NCBI GenBank assembly: GCA_002441265.1
Contig: DJVQ01000039.1
Location: forward strand, 152 to 18,074
Direction: 5' to 3'
DNA length: 17,923 bases
Origin: Syntrophaceae bacterium UBA6252
GTDB taxonomy: Bacteria > Desulfobacterota > Syntrophia > Syntrophales > UBA6807
Shown here: positions 13,530 to 17,923 of the stretch, one piece after another
Layout of the letters: each line of letters begins with the position of its first letter
How positions within the stretch are numbered: position 1 is the stretch's first letter
Notes under the pieces: generated by a model
The model's input: only the letters and a program-made list of their open reading frames with translations
Told to the model about the DNA's origin: nothing
The model's database searches: none
Translations under genes and position numbers: made by a program

Positions 13530-14534
13530 ATGGCAGGCGAAGCCGAACCGACGACCCGGGACCGGAACCGGACCAAAACGAAGGCCGCCCTGCTTTCGGT
13601 CCTTTCCAACGGAACCCTCATTGTCCTAAAGGTGGCCGTGGGACTCGCCATCGGTTCCGTCTCGGTCCTCTCCGAGGCGATCCACTCCGCCATGGACCTA
13701 CTGGCCTCGCTCATCGCCTTCGTCGCCGTTCGAACCTCGGGGAAACCGGCGGACCGGGAGCATCCCTTCGGTCACGGCAAGGCGGAAAACATTTCCGGCG
13801 CCGTGGAGGCGCTCCTGATCTTTCTGGCCGCCGGGTGGATCCTCTATGAAGCCGCATGGAAATTCGTCCGCCCCGAGCCGGTGCGCACGCCCCTGTGGGG
13901 CGTGGCGGTCATGCTCCTGTCGGCGGGTACCAACGCGGCAGTCTCCCGGATGCTCTTCCGCGTGAGCGGGGAAACGGAATCGGTCGCCCTGGAGGCCGAC
14001 GGATGGCACCTGAGAACGGACGTGTGGACATCCGCCGGCGTCATGGGAAGCCTCGGGGCGATCTGGATCGGGGGGATCCTGTTCCCCGATCTGAACCTTC
14101 ACTGGCTCGATCCCGCGGCGGCGGTCGCCGTGGCGCTCCTCATCGTCCGAGCGGCGTGGAGGCTGACCGTCCAGTCCACCCGGGATCTCATGGACACCAA
14201 TCTCCCGCCGGAGGAGGAACGGCGGATCCGGGACGTCATCGAAAACCGGAAGGACATCATCAAGGGGTACCATCGCTTTCGAAGCCGGCGGTCGGGAACC
14301 ACCCGTTTCGTCGATTTCCACATCAAGGTGGACCCGGCGATGACCGTCGAAAGATCCCACAAGGTGGGGGAGGAAATCTCCGAGGCCATCCGGCGCCTGT
14401 TCGCCGGCGCAAACGTCACCATCCACGTGGAACCCTGTGACGGACGCTGCGCCAGGCGCTGCATCTCCGGCTGTTTTCTCGATGAGGAGGAACGCCTCAG
14501 AATCCGCGCGACCCGCGCAAGGAAGGAAAAATGA
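13530..14534 (+). CDS. Cation diffusion facilitator (CDF) family metal transporter with Cys-rich C-terminal tail
   Basis: A 334-residue inner-membrane exporter of divalent metal ions (Zn, Fe, Mn or similar) driven by the proton gradient. Six hydrophobic segments lie in the first 215 residues. The metal sites in TM2 and TM5 are H52-x3-D56 (SEAIHSAMD) and D157/H160-x3-D164 (ADGWHLRTD). HPFGHGKAE at 79-87 and MDTNLP at 221-226 are family landmarks, and a cytoplasmic ferredoxin-like domain follows (about 228-301). After it comes a CX3CX3CX3C cluster (C303, C307, C311, C315), not part of the usual CDF fold, which ends in a charged tail. The Shine-Dalgarno GGAGGG is about 11 bases before the ATG. 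The stop codon overlaps the start of the UPF0182 gene (ATGA), so the two are coupled. Which metal it moves cannot be told from the motifs. Confidence 0.95.
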   Translation: MAGEAEPTTRDRNRTKTKAALLSVLSNGTLIVLKVAVGLAIGSVSVLSEAIHSAMDLLASLIAFVAVRTSGKPADREHPFGHGKAENISGAVEALLIFLAAGWILYEAAWKFVRPEPVRTPLWGVAVMLLSAGTNAAVSRMLFRVSGETESVALEADGWHLRTDVWTSAGVMGSLGAIWIGGILFPDLNLHWLDPAAAVAVALLIVRAAWRLTVQSTRDLMDTNLPPEEERRIRDVIENRKDIIKGYHRFRSRRSGTTRFVDFHIKVDPAMTVERSHKVGEEISEAIRRLFAGANVTIHVEPCDGRCARRCISGCFLDEEERLRIRATRARKEK

Positions 14535-17215
14535 AAAGAAACCGGTTGATCCTGTTCGCAATCCTGGCGATGGTCCTCATCGTCGTGCCCATGCTGTCGT
14601 CCCTCCTCGACCTGTACGTGGACTGGCTTTTCTTCGCGGAAACGGGATACGCCGCGGTGTTTTCGAAAACCCTGATCACCCGGATCGCCGCCGGACTCGT
14701 CTTCGGACTCGTCTTCCTCGGTTTCGCCGCGGCCAACCTGGGTTACGCCGGCCGGGCCGCTTTTCCCAGGCTCACCCCCCACCCCCTGGAAGGCGTCACC
14801 CTGCCCATCCCGATGGAGGCCCTGAGAACGGTGCGGAAGGCCGTCGTCCTTTTCATCCTCGTCGTCATCTCCCTCATGGTGGGGAAATGGGGGGCTTCCC
14901 TCTGGTCCGAGATCCTCCTCTTCGGAAACACCGTCGCCGTGGGAATGAACGATCCGATCATGGGAAAGGACATCGGGTATTACCTCTTCCGCCTCCCCCT
15001 GATCGAATCGGTCAAGCATTTTCTGGACTTCAGCCTGGTTTTCGTCCTGCTTCTCTCCGCAATCGCCTACTTCCTCCGGGGAGGCATCGTCCTCTCCCAG
15101 CAGCGGATCGCCGCGGACCCGAAAGCGGTCCGGCACCTGGGCGTCCTGGCCGGTCTCCTGCTTCTCAGCGCAGGCTTCGGATTTTACCTGGACTCCCTGC
15201 GGATCCTGTTCTCCGAGCACGGCGTCCTTTTCGGTGCGAACTACACCGACATCCATGCCAAGCTCTTCAGCTACCGGATTCTCATGGTCCTGACGCCCCT
15301 CACGGGCGTCATCCTCATCGCGGGGCTTTACGGAAGGTCGAAAAAGTGGTTGCTGATCCCCGCCGGGCTCACCGTCGCGGTTTACGTGCTCGGCATCGTC
15401 GTCTACCCGGGCATGCTTCAGAAATTCAGGGTAGCCCCCAACGAAATGCTCATGGAGGCGCCGTACATCGAAAACAACATCCGTTTCACCCGGTTTGGGT
15501 ACGACCTGGACCGGATCGAGGAGATCCCCTTCGACGTGGATTACAACCTCACCGCCGGGGACATCGAAAGGAACGACGCCACGATCCGGAACATCCGCCT
15601 GTGGGACCACGCCCCCCTGCTTCGGACCTACAGCCAGCTCCAGCAGATCCGGACCTACTACCGGTTCGTCGACGTGGACAACGACCGGTACACCGTGAAC
15701 GGCGACTACCTGCAGGTCATGCTTTCGCCCAGGGAGATGTCCTACGCCGACCTGCCGAGCAAGACCTGGATCAACGAGCGCCTGATCTTCACCCACGGCA
15801 ACGGGCTCACCCTCGGACCGGTGAGCCGGATCAGCCGCGAGGGGCTCCCCGAGTTCTTCATCAAGGACATCCCCCCGGCGAGCGTGACGGACCTTGCGGT
15901 GACCCGCCCGGAAATCTATTACGGGGAGCTTTCCAACGATTATGTCATCGTCGGGACGAAGGTCCCCGAATTCAGCTATCCCACCACGGACGGGAACATC
16001 TACACCACCTACGGCGGGCGGGGGGGCACGGCGGCGGGGTCCCTGGGAAGAAGGCTCCTCTTCTCCCTGAAATTCCAGACCGAGAAGATCCTCTTCTCCT
16101 CCGACATCACCCGGGAAAGCAGGATCCTCATCTACCGGAACATCCGGGAACGGGTCCGGAAACTCGCCCCGTTCCTCCTCTTCGACCAGGACCCCTACCT
16201 GGTGATCAACGGGGACGGCGGACTCACATGGCTCATCGACGCATACACGGCCTCCACCCGGCTGCCCTGTTCGAGACCCTCCGGGCGGGGCGTCAACTAC
16301 GTGAGAAACGCAGTGAAGGCGACCATAGACGCCTACGACGGGACCGTCCGGTTCTACGTCAGCGATCCCGGGGACAGCCTGATCCGGGTGTATCGGAAGA
16401 TCTTTCCGGGGATGTTCGGAGACCTCGAAGACATGCCCCCGGACCTGAAGCGCCACATCCGGTACCCCCAGTGGCTGCTCCAGCTCCAGGCCTCCGTCTA
16501 TTCCACGTACCACATGACGGACCCGAAGGTGTTCTACAACAAGGAAAACCTCCGGGAAATCCCGGTCTTCGACGACAAGCTCATGGAGCCCTACTACACC
16601 ATCATGAAGCTCCACGGCGAATCCCGGGAGGAATACATCCTCCTTCTGCCCTACACGCCGGCGAAGCGGGACAACCTGGCCGCGTGGCTCGCCGCCCGGT
16701 GCGACGCCCCCCATTACGGGAAGCTCGTCGTGTACACCTTCCCGAGGGACAGGCTCATTTTCGGGCCCAAGCAGATCGACGCCCGGATCAACCAGGATTC
16801 GGCCATCTCCCAGCAGCTGACCCTCTGGAGCCAGCGAGGTTCAGAGGTGATCCGGGGCAGCATGCTGGTGATCCCGATCGAGAAATCGCTGCTCTACGTC
16901 CAGCCGCTGTTCCTGGCAGCGGATAAGTCCGGTCTGCCGGAACTGCGGCGGGTGATTGTGGCCTTTGGTGATCAGGTGGTGATGGAAGAGACCCTGGAGC
17001 TGGCCCTGCAGCGGATCTTTGGCGGCAAGCGCAGCCCGGCTGCTGCCGCTGAAACCACGACAACAACGGTAAGCACGGCCTCACCGGCAGCCCTGGCCAA
17101 AGAGGCGATGGCTATTTACGAGCGTGCTCTTACCATGCAGCGTCAGGGCAACTGGTCTGCCTATGGGGAAGAGCTGCGCAAGCTGGAGCAGGTACTGAGA
17201 CAGCTGGCCAAATGA
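14531..17215 (+). CDS. UPF0182 family membrane protein (COG1615), with a codon-usage break near its 3' end
   Basis: An 894-residue protein, about the family's usual length, of unknown function. Roughly seven membrane segments lie in the first 300 residues; a large soluble region follows, starting at the conserved VAPNEMLMEAPYIENNI. The best-conserved block, FGPKQIDARINQDSAISQQL through VIRGSMLVIPIEKSLLYVQPL, is intact at about 741-794. A low-complexity Thr/Ala linker (about 836-853) leads to a C-terminal helical hairpin (AIYERALTMQRQGNW) typical of the family. The reading frame is continuous, with ATGA overlaps at both ends. However, base usage changes inside the conserved block, around 16740-16860. 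Upstream, Val is mostly GTC, Leu is mixed and Gly often GGA/GGG; downstream, CTG, GTG, GGT/GGC and ATT become common. The 5' nine-tenths match the rest of the window, and the last part matches the following gene instead. Confidence 0.93.
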   Translation: MKRNRLILFAILAMVLIVVPMLSSLLDLYVDWLFFAETGYAAVFSKTLITRIAAGLVFGLVFLGFAAANLGYAGRAAFPRLTPHPLEGVTLPIPMEALRTVRKAVVLFILVVISLMVGKWGASLWSEILLFGNTVAVGMNDPIMGKDIGYYLFRLPLIESVKHFLDFSLVFVLLLSAIAYFLRGGIVLSQQRIAADPKAVRHLGVLAGLLLLSAGFGFYLDSLRILFSEHGVLFGANYTDIHAKLFSYRILMVLTPLTGVILIAGLYGRSKKWLLIPAGLTVAVYVLGIVVYPGMLQKFRVAPNEMLMEAPYIENNIRFTRFGYDLDRIEEIPFDVDYNLTAGDIERNDATIRNIRLWDHAPLLRTYSQLQQIRTYYRFVDVDNDRYTVNGDYLQVMLSPREMSYADLPSKTWINERLIFTHGNGLTLGPVSRISREGLPEFFIKDIPPASVTDLAVTRPEIYYGELSNDYVIVGTKVPEFSYPTTDGNIYTTYGGRGGTAAGSLGRRLLFSLKFQTEKILFSSDITRESRILIYRNIRERVRKLAPFLLFDQDPYLVINGDGGLTWLIDAYTASTRLPCSRPSGRGVNYVRNAVKATIDAYDGTVRFYVSDPGDSLIRVYRKIFPGMFGDLEDMPPDLKRHIRYPQWLLQLQASVYSTYHMTDPKVFYNKENLREIPVFDDKLMEPYYTIMKLHGESREEYILLLPYTPAKRDNLAAWLAARCDAPHYGKLVVYTFPRDRLIFGPKQIDARINQDSAISQQLTLWSQRGSEVIRGSMLVIPIEKSLLYVQPLFLAADKSGLPELRRVIVAFGDQVVMEETLELALQRIFGGKRSPAAAAETTTTTVSTASPAALAKEAMAIYERALTMQRQGNWSAYGEELRKLEQVLRQLAK

Positions 17216-17923
17216 GCAACCATTCGGACACCACGTTGAAAACACGCCTGCAGCAGCCGGAAGGTATCAGTTACCTGCTGGCTGCTGCAGCAGCCCTGGC
17301 GGTGTTGTATTTTCGTCTGGTGCCGGCGGTTATTGCGGGGTTGGCAGTCTATGTGCTGACTCTGAAACTGGCACGCCACCTCCCCCGGAACATGAGCCGT
17401 TTTGCCCACCGGCTCTCCCTGGGGGTGGTGGTTATCTGTGTTATCTCGGCCCTGACCAGTTTCGGGATGCTTTTCTGGTCTTACATCAGCAGCAGTCACG
17501 GCGTCGCCGTACTGCTGTCAACCCTTGCCGAAACCTTGGAAGGACTGCGCCGGACCTTACCCGAGCAGATCGCCGACGTGCTGCCGACCACCATGGAGGA
17601 TCTGCGCCAACAGCTGATTACCCTGCTGGGTGTGCATGTTCAGAAACTGTCGATTGCCGGTATGGTGGGTATTACCTTTGTGGCCCACGTCATACTGGGC
17701 ATGGTGGTGGGGGGGATGACGGCAGTTCATCACTTTCTTGATCACGAAAAAGCACCGCCGTTTATCAGCGCCTTGCGTGCTCGGCTCCGAACCCTTGCAA
17801 CCTCCTTTGACAAGGTGGTTTTTGCCCAGGTCAAGATTTCCGGGATCAACGCAGCCCTGACCGGTATCTACCTGCTGGTGGTGCTGCCGCTGTTCGACAT
17901 CCATCTGCCCATGGCAACCATTC
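17212..17923 (+). CDS. AI-2E/PerM family membrane protein, 3' end beyond the window
   Basis: A partial gene; 237 codons are visible and the frame is open at the window edge. The ATG at 17212 overlaps the UPF0182 stop codon (ATGA), which fixes the start. The protein has paired hydrophobic segments near residues 20-60 and 65-95, a polar helical region (about 105-140, ETLEGLRRTLPEQI), another segment (about 145-170) and the stretch FDKVVFAQVKISGINAALTG, which resembles the conserved core of the AI-2E transporter (PF01594) family. Members are multi-pass permeases of varied or unknown substrate; transport of autoinducer-2 should not be assumed. Its codon usage (frequent CTG, GTG, GGT, ATT) differs sharply from all genes up to about 16740, so it may come from a different genome than the main body of the window. 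Confidence 0.78.
   Translation, partial: MSNHSDTTLKTRLQQPEGISYLLAAAAALAVLYFRLVPAVIAGLAVYVLTLKLARHLPRNMSRFAHRLSLGVVVICVISALTSFGMLFWSYISSSHGVAVLLSTLAETLEGLRRTLPEQIADVLPTTMEDLRQQLITLLGVHVQKLSIAGMVGITFVAHVILGMVVGGMTAVHHFLDHEKAPPFISALRARLRTLATSFDKVVFAQVKISGINAALTGIYLLVVLPLFDIHLPMATI

Noticed and set aside
14099..16714. An 871-codon open frame on the minus strand opposite the CDF and UPF0182 genes
   Set aside because: It mirrors the strongly biased codon use of the real genes. Its translation is low-complexity (rich in D, E, V, G, H) with no recognisable domain, while the sense strand encodes two clear families.
1..17923. tRNA(Sec) gene, other tRNAs, CRISPR array, IS element, phage or defence genes, selenoprotein with internal TGA
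   Set aside because: I looked for these because selA is present and a novel system was suggested, but the non-coding gaps are all short and none shows a cloverleaf, spaced repeats or terminal inverted repeats. Every recognised gene is intact with a Cys-type or other normal active site.

Overview
This window reads as high-GC chromosomal DNA from an anaerobic bacterium, most likely a deltaproteobacterium (Desulfobacterota). The reasons are a selenocysteine-pathway gene (selA), an oxygen-sensitive radical SAM protein of the HemN/HemW type, a TAXI-type TRAP transporter operon with its DUF1850 companion, and a UPF0182 membrane protein. The taxonomic guess rests on gene content and base usage only. 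The window has no rRNA, tRNA, CRISPR array, transposase or phage gene that I can recognise. Coding is dense and every gap is under 300 bp.

Left part (84-6390, all minus strand, read right to left): a HemN/HemW-like radical SAM protein, then selA, an rluD-type pseudouridine synthase and a pgeF/YfiH multicopper-fold protein. These are tightly spaced or overlapping and look like one operon of RNA-modification and housekeeping genes. A near-consensus promoter just past pgeF then serves a fusion of a Memo domain and an AMMECR1 domain that carries a signal-peptide-like N terminus. At 6488 the strand flips to a solitary peptide deformylase gene (def). Its 3' end overlaps the 3' end of the next operon by 21 bp.

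Middle part (7082-12493, minus strand): a four-gene solute-uptake operon. Its order is a TAXI-family periplasmic binding protein, a DUF1850 protein, a 924-residue fused TRAP permease and a DapB/2,4-diaminopentanoate-dehydrogenase-like oxidoreductase, the last overlapping the permease stop codon. It has a clear sigma70-type promoter, a direct repeat upstream of it, stem-loops in the leader, and a strong hairpin placed between a near-perfect Shine-Dalgarno and the start codon of the DUF1850 gene. Import followed by oxidation or reduction of an amino-acid-like substrate is a reasonable inference; the substrate is unknown.

Right part: a DUF374 lysophospholipid acyltransferase (minus strand) is divergent from a plus-strand run of CDF metal transporter, UPF0182 membrane protein and an AI-2E/PerM-type membrane protein cut by the window end. 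The last two junctions are start/stop overlaps. Codon usage changes abruptly inside the most conserved block of the UPF0182 gene (about 16740-16860), and everything after it looks like a different genome. This is either gene-internal recombination or an assembly chimera. It is one of the two most notable observations, the other being the hairpin spacer in the TAXI operon.
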